64,000 bases of DNA from Shinella zoogloeoides. Its GTDB lineage: Bacteria; Pseudomonadota; Alphaproteobacteria; Rhizobiales; Rhizobiaceae. Below, piece after piece: positions 45,101 through 52,061 of this stretch. Below the pieces are notes generated by a model. The model was not told the DNA's origin and searched no databases. It worked only from the letters and a program-made list of their open reading frames with translations. The stretch covers positions 1 to 64,000 of the forward strand of contig NZ_CP131132.1 of NCBI RefSeq assembly GCF_033705735.1. The letters run 5' to 3'. Position 1 is the first letter of the stretch, and each line of letters starts with the position of its first letter. The position numbers were made by a program, and so were the translations under genes.

Positions 45101-45234
45101 ACGCCGGTTGCCCGCACATCATCGGTCGTCGCAATCAAAAGATCGCCTGCATTGCCGTGCATGCGAGAAGCACGCGGTATATACGCGGCTCCGATGCCAT
45201 CGACAGAAAGAATGGGGAGTGGAACGGAAGGCAT
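39154..45234 (-). CDS. Giant methyltransferase-helicase fusion (strawberry-notch/DarB-like polyvalent protein)
   Basis: A 2026-residue cytosolic protein. An N6-adenine-type DNA methyltransferase occupies about 265-475: LQQYSTP (motif X), LVLEPTAGNGTLALG (motif I) and AVLANPPFEAI (catalytic NPPF, 369-372). An acidic linker (about 535-605) leads to a superfamily 2 helicase related to strawberry notch: GDLMGVGKGRQ (about 683-693), LLIMDEAHR (823-830) and QERQMDGRINRVGQ (1231-1244). About 700 further C-terminal residues are unrecognised. P1 phage DarB has a similar plan and protects injected DNA from restriction; large polyvalent proteins of conjugative elements are thought to act likewise. A role in protecting transferred DNA is inferred. 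Confidence 0.85.
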   Translation of the reverse strand: MPSVPLPILSVDGIGAAYIPRASRMHGNAGDLLIATTDDVRATGVRGGLKYCNVPVLNTVTRGEATIFVVRPPGDLDPSDLWVACGLPIRRLWDDDFNVDVADRALLSKRFHECMSGTGMGDMVTPRQIGLNLAGSKVFETIGGRVAVNKANEAHYEYDRFSNGREKGEHRDRFLRAIRTTELAGCAAGVALAIVQGDSFDRGSIARLHKDIVVDDASPFLSVFAFQEEIEAALAVQAANLVRSGGAFREVARELTDRSAAHGERNAQRLRLQQYSTPLTISAVAQDILRIREGELVLEPTAGNGTLALGAAAAGARIEGFELDKARAERGTRVLKDAGAPFVNIRPRAFEVNAEGGFGGMAFDAVLANPPFEAIKAQNVADREGRTLSISRLDHRIVYDALNQVRADSGRSFLVLPGEMMGEGKLEGATRFFNNYLHATFEVAGAAMLDGRLYRKSGAEFPVIVYALGPRLENPLSAERAKKIPDELPYLHTTDQLFAWGDAARLAMDEIMARRSAPDTRVARTFVAPDFDDADITTDETPNGDVPAALVPAVPPVGPGVEEPVFEAVSEDELEMSEDEAEFVVSPDVLVDDLVVENDPFQVTYESASLVGGPVLKIQKALAEPVALALTELERVRGPVDNFVADSLGVEVSELGGLLHAGQVDGVGLALHKALRAESIIVGDLMGVGKGRQLAALARAAFKEDRPVLFFTDNASLFTDFVARDLATVMRKPANELPQFIKPYIVNSSKDASILDPDFQGERRRGEGFVFRASPSSAKREKTIDPSMNMILSSYSQLGAQGREAKLAAIMEWLGKQDKPPLLIMDEAHRAAGEGSNVGLSMTALVEGVKAAGGSVAYASGTALKGARNLRVYGSALPDVGIPPDRLVELIEKEPLALQEALSYEMARSGGLIARELDNTEVARETVSLQDVDPVRFAQVLEKVDLFAHKMSELLALGREVKDWSQHRQKELKKDIEQMPEGAERDRALGSVGVHYQSPASRFHHLSNYLTLAINGVFLEDLVLKSIAEGRKPLVAVANTGDTLMRDLIASHWDNDGLDDADNAGIMKGSAYVLPEKPHLGHVIKRVADRLLTVKESNGFGAVTEIRLHEYEDWLADFNARVDAADFSLLSMTVIDDLAVALEKHGLSLGEITGRSFMSRPAEDGGGFVISARPKPLKHDVVSDFNNGRVDVLILNQSAAVGLSAQASPANGFDVRQREMIKAQMQGDVTQERQMDGRINRVGQIHPPLYTVPLQGLASSDRLAQLFNRKNRSLTAASTATRENESNIKDTLDLLNEVGQFVSREYLKNNPDIAVTLDIDPESDIETKYSEKLMGRMIALPSGMQRTIMGELDTAFQMRVALLDALGENPLRLREYDWRAQVKEVASLISGNAASARMSERPLALNKLTYKETIKPIDVLAVEDAVARGKGWMIDQTLGREMSVVERLESLAPSGQEIRFSDPIFDRVMNRSDELRSLGATEHPLEVAQGFWDNQWTRDAEKEIKGLEKMVLDAGHKLDFLLDIAPTLAPGAIVTVYPKLVSRLRDSTLFNAAVDYIDGTDHTDREIGVPAVITDVRFNEEKPLNLGEWSVRIAVPGEEHLIDMPMASVYAILREEHQATVEAKGVTKIWAFKSARLDDDGIGLARSIAPMWSQPLAQALEEAEAKGKSPDFGNGYERLHWKPFLGDGSPEDSVMMALFQNVQGGSVSRTRYAVEGNLFAAVSALAGKRMGEKAMYTDESGAIRHCFLLKRDGHKKVLEQLTSSVASRVGFMKADVASVSGLLLGMTGIISEADDEARAEYIACDMLTRMVHGGCKVTIDHVRDLIRPRLQEMHEQIVKAVRQQGAINTGLFVGTDPFGDSTQKLFTPGASIRIREGASDAASGFRVYWDQKEIARCAASLSEKGALAAFGGKTFGVIVKAKNDVCDKSKDALCADWSNKLGTAVVRNSTVAKEIASASDVAAILCAAASDKSLDGMIGIKGALVVYNEVVANLSRELISQHLGAKTEATMSVRSERATSPAVAAV

Positions 45235-45249
45235 ACCTTAGCCCCGGCC

Positions 45250-46464
45250 CTAGAAGTCGCGACCCGGCGAGGCAAAACGCGCGGGCGGGCGACTTTGAAG
45301 CGAAGAGGAAGGCTTTTCTCCTCCAGCCGACAGCAACCTTTCATGCGCTCTAATCGCTTCCTTCGCAGGCGTCGGCGTGACCTCTGGCGCGGACTTTGGC
45401 AGTGCAGAATAGCTCGTAACTGCATACGCGGCCGGACGCTCTAAAGCCCCGCCGTCTGCACCGCGAATGGCTATTGCTATCGCCCCGGCGAAGGAACCCG
45501 AATGAAACAACTCTGGCCGCTTCAGCAGATTATCCATCGACTTCCGTACGATTGGCACCGTAAAGCCCGGTGTAAGGGCAACCGATGCCTCTCCGGACTT
45601 CACCACATCATAAATCCGTTGAACCGCTGCGCTGTCCTCGGGAGCGGCTTCGGACATCCGGTCGATGACGATCTGCGCCGAAACGCCAGTCGCCGCCGCA
45701 ATTGCTGCCGCTGCCGCCGCTGAGTTGCTATCGAGCTGGCTACGTTTCAGCGTGTCACCAAAACCGTTCGACAATTGGAACTGCACGCCATTCCCGAGGT
45801 CAGCCTCAAAGCTTGCGCTCCGCATGTAGAACGCCTTGCTCTGCGCCTCGCCTTCTTCATTTTTCTCTGAAATCGTCACGATCACGGTTCGAGCCATAAC
45901 GCCAGAACCAACCGGCGACCGAACGTCGAAAGCCTCTTTGACAGCGCGTTGAGCCTCATCCTTTGAGGAAGGTGACAGCAACACCGCCTTGTCTGGCTGG
46001 TAAACCTGTAGCCGCATCGAGCCATCGGAAAATTTCGAGAGTGACACCGTACCCGACATTGCTGCCTGAAACTCGGGATCGCTAACAAAGCCATATGCTG
46101 CTTGCGCGTAATACTGGCGATCACTGAAATCGAGCCGGGTATTGTTGAGCAAGATTACTCCGCCCGGCTTCACGCCTTGATCGTTTGTCCTATCGGCGAA
46201 CTCGGATAGCTCTCTTCGATTGGCAAAGCGATCTTCCCATAGACGCACCCGCTCACGATCATCAACATCATTGCGGCCCTTCATCATGTTCGCCGCTCGC
46301 GCTGGTGACATGAGTTGGACGGTCAGCTCTTCGCCATTTTGAAGTTGAGTGCCCTTAACGGACGTTACACCGTCTTTTGAGGTGTATTCGCTCACACTGA
46401 GAGCGACGTTGCCGAGGGTGGCAGGCAATTTTGGACCAGCAAATTTCTTAGCACGTTCGGCCAT
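45250..46464 (-). CDS. Soluble protein paired with the giant methylase-helicase, unknown function
   Basis: A 404-residue protein without signal peptide or membrane segment, ending 15 bp before the giant gene. The first 240 residues look like two related beta-rich domains (VALSVSEYTSKDGVTSVKG..., TVSLSKFSDGSMRLQVYQPDK), then comes an alanine-rich helical part (SAAAAAAIAAATGVSAQIVIDRM). The ATG at 46464 sits 6 nt from GGAGA. It probably forms one transcription unit with the giant gene and may be its partner. Confidence 0.7.
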   Translation of the reverse strand: MAERAKKFAGPKLPATLGNVALSVSEYTSKDGVTSVKGTQLQNGEELTVQLMSPARAANMMKGRNDVDDRERVRLWEDRFANRRELSEFADRTNDQGVKPGGVILLNNTRLDFSDRQYYAQAAYGFVSDPEFQAAMSGTVSLSKFSDGSMRLQVYQPDKAVLLSPSSKDEAQRAVKEAFDVRSPVGSGVMARTVIVTISEKNEEGEAQSKAFYMRSASFEADLGNGVQFQLSNGFGDTLKRSQLDSNSAAAAAAIAAATGVSAQIVIDRMSEAAPEDSAAVQRIYDVVKSGEASVALTPGFTVPIVRKSMDNLLKRPELFHSGSFAGAIAIAIRGADGGALERPAAYAVTSYSALPKSAPEVTPTPAKEAIRAHERLLSAGGEKPSSSLQSRPPARFASPGRDF

Positions 46465-46532
46465 GCTCTTCTCCAACCAACTAAATCACCGTCTGACAGA
46501 CTCGCCAGCACTCACTGCGAAATAACAGACAG

Positions 46533-46551
46533 CAATCAAATTGATTGTCAA
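46533..46551 (-). promoter_or_regulatory. Candidate promoter with palindrome for the methylase-helicase operon
   Basis: On the minus strand TTGACA (46551-46546) runs into the palindrome CAATCAA-T-TTGATTG (46547-46533). This -35-like hexamer lies about 80 bp upstream of the 404-residue gene. The -10 is poor, so activator dependence or repression through the palindrome is possible. Confidence 0.4.
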
Positions 46552-46604
46552 GCCGGACTCAAAAACACTGTCGAATCACCGACGAGGACGGACACGCCGA
46601 AACC

Positions 46605-47138
46605 CTACAGAGCAGCTAGTTTCCATGCATTGTCGAGGCCAATTGACAATGCATCTCTGTCGGAAAAAATCTCTCGTGTCGAATGGGCGACCACCTGACC
46701 GTAAGCTAAGGCAGTGGCCTTTCGCGCTTCTTCCGTCGCAAAGATCGTGGCTTTTGAAAAACGCACGTCGAACCAGCCACCTCGTTTTAAGTCCACGGAA
46801 AATAACGGTCTTTCGGTCGGCAGCATCCCGATTATTTTCCCGACATGTTCTGAGTGCCCCAAGACAATCGGCATTATGAAGCCGTCTTCCAGCCACAAGC
46901 CCGATGCAAAATCTGGAAATTCGGGTGCAGCCATCGCTTCACCAAGAAGCGCAGCGGCATCCGATCCGATCTTAGAGGCCGCGCGCTCGATGACGGCTTC
47001 ATACAGCTCACGTTGCACATCGAACGGGTTGGGACATTTTGCTAATCGGGTAGCCACAACATCCGCAAACGCACCTTCGACAACGAATCGCGTTAGCTGC
47101 GAGACTGTGAACTCAGTACGTTGATCTGGTGCGCTCAA
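46605..47138 (-). CDS. Soluble protein of unknown function
   Basis: A 177-residue protein, predicted alpha/beta, with LELYEAVIERAASKIG-like helices and a C-terminal part rich in aromatic and basic residues (VDLKRGGWFDVRFSKATIFATEEARKATALAYG). It overlaps the IcmT-like gene by 4 nt and therefore belongs to the DotC-DotB-IcmT operon as its last gene. No family recognised; IncI TraL occupies a similar position but I see no homology. Confidence 0.6.
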   Translation of the reverse strand: MSAPDQRTEFTVSQLTRFVVEGAFADVVATRLAKCPNPFDVQRELYEAVIERAASKIGSDAAALLGEAMAAPEFPDFASGLWLEDGFIMPIVLGHSEHVGKIIGMLPTERPLFSVDLKRGGWFDVRFSKATIFATEEARKATALAYGQVVAHSTREIFSDRDALSIGLDNAWKLAAL

Positions 47139-47425
47139 ACCTTGTACCTACCTTGGAACAGTTTCATGATCACTTGCCGCTCGATCATGTCACGAGGCGT
47201 ATAACCTTTACGGGACGCATAGGCCGCGAGCGCGATGTAGACGACCCAAAAAATGACGAATGGCCAAAGGAGGGGTAGCTTTGTGAACTGCCACACCATC
47301 CCCGTCGCGATCCCCGAGGGGATAAGCAGCATCACTGAACCATGAAGCCCTAAAACCCCATTGATCGGCTCGCCCGTCCAGCGCCACCCATCACCGGAAA
47401 AACTTACCCGCTCTTCATCAGCCAT
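47135..47425 (-). CDS. icmT: IcmT/TraK-like small membrane protein
   Basis: A 96-residue protein with two adjacent hydrophobic segments (about 26-45 and 50-69) and a basic, positively charged tail (RKGYTPRDMIERQVIMKLFQG). Size, topology and position after the DotB gene agree with IcmT (Legionella) and TraK (IncI, directly after traJ). Sequence similarity is limited to the general pattern, so the name rests partly on synteny. Overlaps both neighbours. Confidence 0.6.
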   Translation of the reverse strand: MADEERVSFSGDGWRWTGEPINGVLGLHGSVMLLIPSGIATGMVWQFTKLPLLWPFVIFWVVYIALAAYASRKGYTPRDMIERQVIMKLFQGRYKV

Positions 47426-48095
47426 TCCGATCTCCTATGAACTGGTTGCATGAATAGGGCCAGCAGCGGATTTGCCCGACATCCAAATGTGTGAAGCGGG
47501 AATACACCCCTACACCGCCGCCTTTAAAAGTCATCGCCGCGATAGCCAGTGATCGAGGCGGATATCCCGGCACTTTCAGGTCAGCGGCAAGCCCACCCAT
47601 ATGAAGAGAGTTTCTAGCCGCAGTTTCTATGGCCGCATTATGCCGGGGCGTGCGATAACCGCTTGTGAGGATAAAAGGCAGCATCGAACCATGGATCATC
47701 GCCATCGTTGACTGAACCGACGACACGAAGTCGAACAGCGACGGCTCGATCCAGAGCGCCTTATCGTCATCCTTCACATCTCGCCAGAACCACGATAATT
47801 CCGCGACCGCGCGACGGTCCAGCTCGCCGTTGAACCGGTATCTAGCCGCGATGCTCTCACCCGTTGCCTCACGGTAGAGCTGTAGTGACCCAAAACCAGA
47901 AGTGCGAGGATCTGTTTCGGGCGCAGCCTTCTCGACTTCTTTTGTGAATGCCCGATCCTCGGCATCATCAGCCGACGGCGCGAACGGTATCCTGTCCTTC
48001 TTATCGACCGCACCCTCTTCGGCCGCAAAGGCTGTCGCCCCCACGGCCCACGCGCTCGAAAACGCCCCTACGAGGAATGAGCGACGATCCAGCAT
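47418..48095 (-). CDS. Tat-exported M15/DUF882-type murein peptidase
   Basis: A 225-residue exported protein. The N-terminus MLDRRSFLVGAF is a twin-arginine signal. The C-terminal domain is of the DUF882/M15 D-Ala-D-Ala peptidase-like fold, with LTSGYRTPRHNA, SLHMGGLAADL (His and Asp ligands) and FTHLDVG (second His). It presumably trims peptidoglycan to let the channel cross the wall. It is inserted between DotB and IcmT genes, where IncI systems have no such gene. A second wall enzyme is encoded at 59630. Confidence 0.8.
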   Translation of the reverse strand: MLDRRSFLVGAFSSAWAVGATAFAAEEGAVDKKDRIPFAPSADDAEDRAFTKEVEKAAPETDPRTSGFGSLQLYREATGESIAARYRFNGELDRRAVAELSWFWRDVKDDDKALWIEPSLFDFVSSVQSTMAMIHGSMLPFILTSGYRTPRHNAAIETAARNSLHMGGLAADLKVPGYPPRSLAIAAMTFKGGGVGVYSRFTHLDVGQIRCWPYSCNQFIGDRNG

Positions 48096-48098
48096 CTG

Positions 48099-49313
48099 TC
48101 AAAGTATCCGCTCTGAGCTGCTATAGCCGTAGCGCTTGAGCGCCAGTATTGCAGCCTCTTCCGAGATATTGCCGGATTTAAACTGTTCCGCGACAGTCGT
48201 CTTCATCGGCTTGCCTGATCCGCCGCGCGACATGAGGTCGTAGAGAAAGGCACGAGAGCCGAGAAAACCAACTTTCGTAAGTTCCTGCCGCGCGTCGTCA
48301 TTGAGTACCACCCACTCCCGCAGGCAGACACGACCTCCTTTGGTATCTCTCACCAGTACCTGGCTGACGATCATATGAGTTGTCGCCACCGCCATCTCGA
48401 ATGCTTGGCTCTGCATTTCACGCGGAAATTTGCCAACAATACGCTGGATCGCCAAAGCCGCAGTGTTTGAGTGAACCGTGGTATAGACCGCGTGCCCCGT
48501 GTTCGCCGCCTCTTGGGCTGCGGCCATTGTCTGATAGTCGCGCTGCTCGCCAACCACGATCAGTCGCGGCACGCGGCGCATCGCTTCTTCAATCCCCATT
48601 TCAAAACTGCTGAAATGCGTCGGGATTTCTGATTGCGCTATTACGCAGCGGTGAGACTGAATTGAATCAAACGTGAACTCAATAGGCTGCTCAAGCGTAA
48701 CGATGTTGCCTTCAATGGGCGTTTCTTCTTCCATCACTCGCCGAAGAAGCCCTGCAAACGTTGTCGTCTTCCCCGATCCGGTCGGGCCAGACAAAATTAC
48801 AGACCCCATCTCAGGCGTCGATTCCGCGATAATGTCTTCCTCAAGCTGGATGTCTCGAACGGTGGGCGGATGTTCGGGAATATAGCGCAGCACCATTTGC
48901 CCCCCGAGCGAGGCCCCGAAAGCGCAAGCGGTCACGTTCGCTCGAAAACGGTAGACTTTAGGCTCGCCATGCTCATCGCGATCCCCGAAATCACGAGCGT
49001 CGATCCGCTTATTGAATGACCGCGCCCCGGCAAGCCGCGTCTCGACATCACCACCCGAGCCGCTGATGTGTTTTGCAGCCCGCATGAAGTCCGTAGTGTC
49101 GTATGTCCACTCGGTCAGAGCGATCAGCGAGCCGAGCTTGTTCATCAAGATTGGGGAGCCAGTCTGGAAAATGACATCCTGACAGCCATTTCGCGCAGCG
49201 TAGCAGAGGATGCGCATAACATCCTCGCCAGTCTCAGTCATGCGAAAGCTTTGCGACAGATCGCGTTTACCCGACCATAGGCCAATCACCTGCGCATACT
49301 GCTGGTCCATCAT
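48099..49313 (-). CDS. dotB: DotB/TraJ-type secretion ATPase
   Basis: A 404-residue hexameric ATPase of the VirB11/PilT superfamily that drives the transfer system at the inner face of the membrane. Walker A GPTGSGKT (about 176-183) with the upstream VRDIQLEEDI and Walker B region RLIVVGEQRD are intact, as is the His-box HAVYTTVHSNTAA. Length and the short N-terminal domain match DotB/TraJ rather than VirB11. The tandem ATGs at its start overlap the dotC stop (ATGA), and dotC-dotB adjacency is the canonical order. Confidence 0.9.
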   Translation of the reverse strand: MMDQQYAQVIGLWSGKRDLSQSFRMTETGEDVMRILCYAARNGCQDVIFQTGSPILMNKLGSLIALTEWTYDTTDFMRAAKHISGSGGDVETRLAGARSFNKRIDARDFGDRDEHGEPKVYRFRANVTACAFGASLGGQMVLRYIPEHPPTVRDIQLEEDIIAESTPEMGSVILSGPTGSGKTTTFAGLLRRVMEEETPIEGNIVTLEQPIEFTFDSIQSHRCVIAQSEIPTHFSSFEMGIEEAMRRVPRLIVVGEQRDYQTMAAAQEAANTGHAVYTTVHSNTAALAIQRIVGKFPREMQSQAFEMAVATTHMIVSQVLVRDTKGGRVCLREWVVLNDDARQELTKVGFLGSRAFLYDLMSRGGSGKPMKTTVAEQFKSGNISEEAAILALKRYGYSSSERIL

Positions 49314-50464
49314 TTGCCCTTCGCGATTGGCACCGGCACGTTGCGCATCGTCACATCAGCAGACCCCACAGGGAACGCATCCACACCGGCCTTGCCTCGG
49401 AATGTCGGCGAGACGACGATCTTGATCGTCTTACTTCCGCGAAGCGCTACGCGGCCGTCACGGCTGATCTGAAGAGCCTTGCTCTTTTGAGAAGCGATAG
49501 GCATCGAAATTGCGCCTCGGGATGCCAGATCATGGTAACGGGCCATTCCCTCGTAATCACGCCGCATGCGCCGTTCAGCTTCTTCAAAATAAGACCGAGC
49601 CTCGGCAATTCCAATTGACTGGCCTTCCTTGTACCCGCTTTGCCAAGCTGTGCTGTCCTCTTTAGAATGAGGACGCAGGTCGATGCCATTCTCAGGATCG
49701 GACTGCATGAACAGGTACGTGCGCCATGAAGGAGCCTGCGCTGTCACTCGCGCAGGAGTGACGATTTCAAACCTTCCAAGCGTTAACTCAAGAATCTGAG
49801 GACCATTCTTTTCAACGCGGCTGTTCGTGAGCACGACAACTGGCGGGACAATATGATCGTTGATCATAAGTGAGGGAAAAGGATAGGTGCGGTCCAACCA
49901 GCCCGCCATCTTATTGAGGGAGGCGTTAATCCGCTGAGCCTCCTGCGCATAACCGTCTCTGATACCGGCAGTGCGAGCAGTCTTCCTGACCATCTCTTTT
50001 CGGGCGGGACCCTGCCCCCCGAGACCGGAACCGGGCGGGACTTGTGGTCCACGTCTATCAGGCGTTTGACCACGCATATAAACTGAAGGATCGACAACCA
50101 CATTCGACCCTGCTCCTGTAGGTGCTTGCAGCATCTGACCGGACGCAGGATCGCGGATGACGCTCTGGCCAGCCATCCCCGGCTGGTTCAGCATAACGCC
50201 CTGTTGCTGGCCCGGATATGCGCCGGGATAACCACCGGGATAAACGCCGGGATAAACGCCGGGATAACCAACTGCCGGATAACCGGGATAACCCATAGGA
50301 TACATATTAGGATAAGCAACCGGGGGCTGATATCCGCCGGGATAGGCAGTCACCTGATTGGGATACACATTCTGTCGTACCGGCAGAGTGTCCTCTTGCG
50401 CATGCGCTAGGGAAACCCCTGTCATCAATATTGCCGCCGCAAAAGCGCCGTTCATGCGAACCAT
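49310..50464 (-). CDS. dotC: DotC/TraI-type outer core protein with a Tyr-Pro-Gly repeat
   Basis: A 384-residue exported protein (signal peptide ending SLAHA). The conserved DotC domain lies in the C-terminal 230 residues: TARTAGIRDGYAQEAQRIN, GWLDRTYPFPSLM, TAWQSGYKEGQSIGIAEA and RRDYEGMARYHDLASRGAI. Between signal and domain is a repeat region (about 34-86) of YPG/GYP units that has no counterpart in standard DotC. DotC is normally a lipoprotein, but no lipobox Cys is visible here. It forms the outer-membrane ring with DotD and DotH. Confidence 0.85.
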   Translation of the reverse strand: MVRMNGAFAAAILMTGVSLAHAQEDTLPVRQNVYPNQVTAYPGGYQPPVAYPNMYPMGYPGYPAVGYPGVYPGVYPGGYPGAYPGQQQGVMLNQPGMAGQSVIRDPASGQMLQAPTGAGSNVVVDPSVYMRGQTPDRRGPQVPPGSGLGGQGPARKEMVRKTARTAGIRDGYAQEAQRINASLNKMAGWLDRTYPFPSLMINDHIVPPVVVLTNSRVEKNGPQILELTLGRFEIVTPARVTAQAPSWRTYLFMQSDPENGIDLRPHSKEDSTAWQSGYKEGQSIGIAEARSYFEEAERRMRRDYEGMARYHDLASRGAISMPIASQKSKALQISRDGRVALRGSKTIKIVVSPTFRGKAGVDAFPVGSADVTMRNVPVPIAKGK

Positions 50465-50691
50465 CTGATAGTGCCTCCTAGAAAATCAACCAAGGCAACA
50501 TTCCCCGGTGGATCGCCCAAGCCTCGCTTGGCAGTTGCAATGCTCTTTTTCTCAAACCCGATTCGAGCAAACCGCGCTATCGCTGCCGCACGTTTCTCAA
50601 CCGGTAGAGATAGAAGATGAGCGGATAGCTTCTCTTCCAATATCGTCAGGGGGAGCACGATCCCGGCTTCTCCTGATGTCTCATCATCCAT
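50452..50691 (-). CDS. Small soluble protein in the DotC operon
   Basis: A 79-residue protein with a helical core (LTILEEKLSAHLLSLPVEKRAAAIARFARIGFE). It follows the actin-like gene by 7 bp and overlaps the dotC start by 13 nt, so it is likely translated as part of the operon. Possibly an accessory factor of the actin-like ATPase (cf. small ParR-like partners), but nothing in the sequence shows it. Confidence 0.5.
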   Translation of the reverse strand: MDDETSGEAGIVLPLTILEEKLSAHLLSLPVEKRAAAIARFARIGFEKKSIATAKRGLGDPPGNVALVDFLGGTIRWFA

Positions 50692-50698
50692 TTGTAAA

Positions 50699-51679
50699 TC
50701 ACCCCTGCTCTCCCCAACGACGAGCGCTTTTGAGCAGCCCCCTTACTATACTAACTTCACATTGCTTCGCAATCTTGAAATCAATGTCCTTTATTCCCGA
50801 TGAGGCTTCTTTCAGGACCGTTGCATTCCCGCCAGCCCCATAAATCGTTGATGCACCGTGGCGACCGATCTCAGCAATTAGAATTGGCCCAAACTCCCGC
50901 CACGCTTCGCGACGAGCTTGCGCAATATGCATAGTGATATCGCGCTTGCCTCGCTTGGCGTAGCAAACGCCGGTTTCGAATATCTCAGCGACCCCATTTA
51001 CCGAGACGTTCAACCTCGTCTCAATGATCTCGCAGGTGCGCTTTTCAACGAACATGGCCGTCTCGATATCGACCTTACGAAACTCGACCTCATCGCCTTC
51101 AGCTCCATCAGAAACCAGTGCGATCCGCCACTCCTTTGAGCCAAAATCTACAACGGCAAAACGTCCCTTTTCCTCTTTGCCCCCACGAGGTGAAATCCCT
51201 GCAAATTGATCCAGCGAGAAATCAGCCAACACCGCTTCAGCCGAACCCATTACACCCAACTTTGAGACCAACAACGCGCTACCATTCGACAAGCGGCAGT
51301 TCGAAAGAGAAGAACGTAGATATGCCGCTTCATCGCTAGATGGGGCAACACCTGACCCGACCATTAGGACTGATGAGCCAGCTATCCCCAAGCGGTCATA
51401 AGCTGCGGCGATCATTACCGCCGATGAGTGAGTATCCGAGAGGGCCTTCGGCAACTCAGATTCAACGAAGCCTGTCCGATCTGAACGGTCCCCTACCCTG
51501 ACAACCGCATCACCGTAAGTGACAACTTGGGGAGGCTTATCGCGAGGACCCGAGACGCGAGTCCCCAATCCTAGACGTGTTGGAAACTGAACCAGACGTG
51601 TCCCACCGGGAACCGTCGCCATAGCCTTGACCCAAACCGAACCAATATCGACGGCGCAATTTCGAGCGGTTACTGCCAT
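50699..51679 (-). CDS. Actin-like ATPase (ParM/StbA type) in the transfer operon
   Basis: A 326-residue member of the actin/Hsp70/ParM superfamily. Phosphate-1 motif CAVDIGSVWVK (about 8-18), phosphate-2 motif FAVVDFGSKEW (about 174-184) and adenosine motif YGAGGNA (280-286) are present. ParM/StbA-type proteins form filaments that separate plasmid copies. Here the gene lies between a lipoprotein gene and dotC in a transfer operon, with no obvious ParR-type DNA-binding gene next to it except the 79-residue one; a separate ParA system exists at 57016. It may link plasmid DNA movement to conjugation. Confidence 0.75.
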   Translation of the reverse strand: MAVTARNCAVDIGSVWVKAMATVPGGTRLVQFPTRLGLGTRVSGPRDKPPQVVTYGDAVVRVGDRSDRTGFVESELPKALSDTHSSAVMIAAAYDRLGIAGSSVLMVGSGVAPSSDEAAYLRSSLSNCRLSNGSALLVSKLGVMGSAEAVLADFSLDQFAGISPRGGKEEKGRFAVVDFGSKEWRIALVSDGAEGDEVEFRKVDIETAMFVEKRTCEIIETRLNVSVNGVAEIFETGVCYAKRGKRDITMHIAQARREAWREFGPILIAEIGRHGASTIYGAGGNATVLKEASSGIKDIDFKIAKQCEVSIVRGLLKSARRWGEQG

Positions 51680-51687
51680 GCTAATAT

Positions 51688-51873
51688 TTATGAATTTGGA
51701 GCAGCCGCTGTGTTTACGTCAGCAGAGGCCGAGACCCGTGGAGCCATGGTGGTAGCGTTGTTCTCCAGCGTCCGCTTTACATAGGCGTCAGTTGGCTCAT
51801 TTGATGTTGTCTGGCAACCGGCGAGAGTGGCGGCGACAACAATCACAGCAATTGACTTTCCAAGCATGTTCAC
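51688..51873 (-). CDS. Tiny lipoprotein at the DotD position
   Basis: A 61-residue lipoprotein: signal peptide with lipobox LAGC (Cys20), then 41 mostly disordered residues (QTTSNEPTDAYVKRTLENN...). DotD/TraH, encoded upstream of dotC in Legionella and IncI, is also a lipoprotein but has about 160 residues with a folded secretin-N-like domain. This one is more like VirB7 in size. It may be a minimal DotD substitute. First gene of the minus-strand operon that runs to 46605. Confidence 0.6.
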   Translation of the reverse strand: MNMLGKSIAVIVVAATLAGCQTTSNEPTDAYVKRTLENNATTMAPRVSASADVNTAAAPNS

Positions 51874-51974
51874 AACCTTCTACAAATCAAATTCAATGTC
51901 CTTTTATGCCAGCTAGAGGATGAAATGAAAAGCACCAATTCGCTTGATGCCGAGGCCATCGGGAAGCCATCACC

Positions 51975-52035
51975 TGATAGCACGTGATATCACTTGATGG
52001 CAGGGATATGCTGCAATACATCTGATGATATCAGT
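51975..52035. promoter_or_regulatory. Paired operator module, copy 1
   Basis: TGATAGCACGTGATATCA (51975-51992) and GATATCAGT (52027-52035) lie 52 bp apart (start to start) in the 190-bp gap between the divergent lipoprotein operon and the recombinase-like gene. The same two words recur at 54701 and 54751, 50 bp apart. They are rich in GATATCA palindromic units and are the best evidence in the window for a common plasmid regulator. Confidence 0.65.
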
Positions 52036-52061
52036 GGTCCGTAAACGTAGGGGATGTTGTT

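Noticed and set aside
50126..50410. 94-codon plus-strand frame with ITGI repeats
   Set aside because: Arises from the antisense of the Tyr-Pro-Gly repeat of dotC; not an independent repeat protein.
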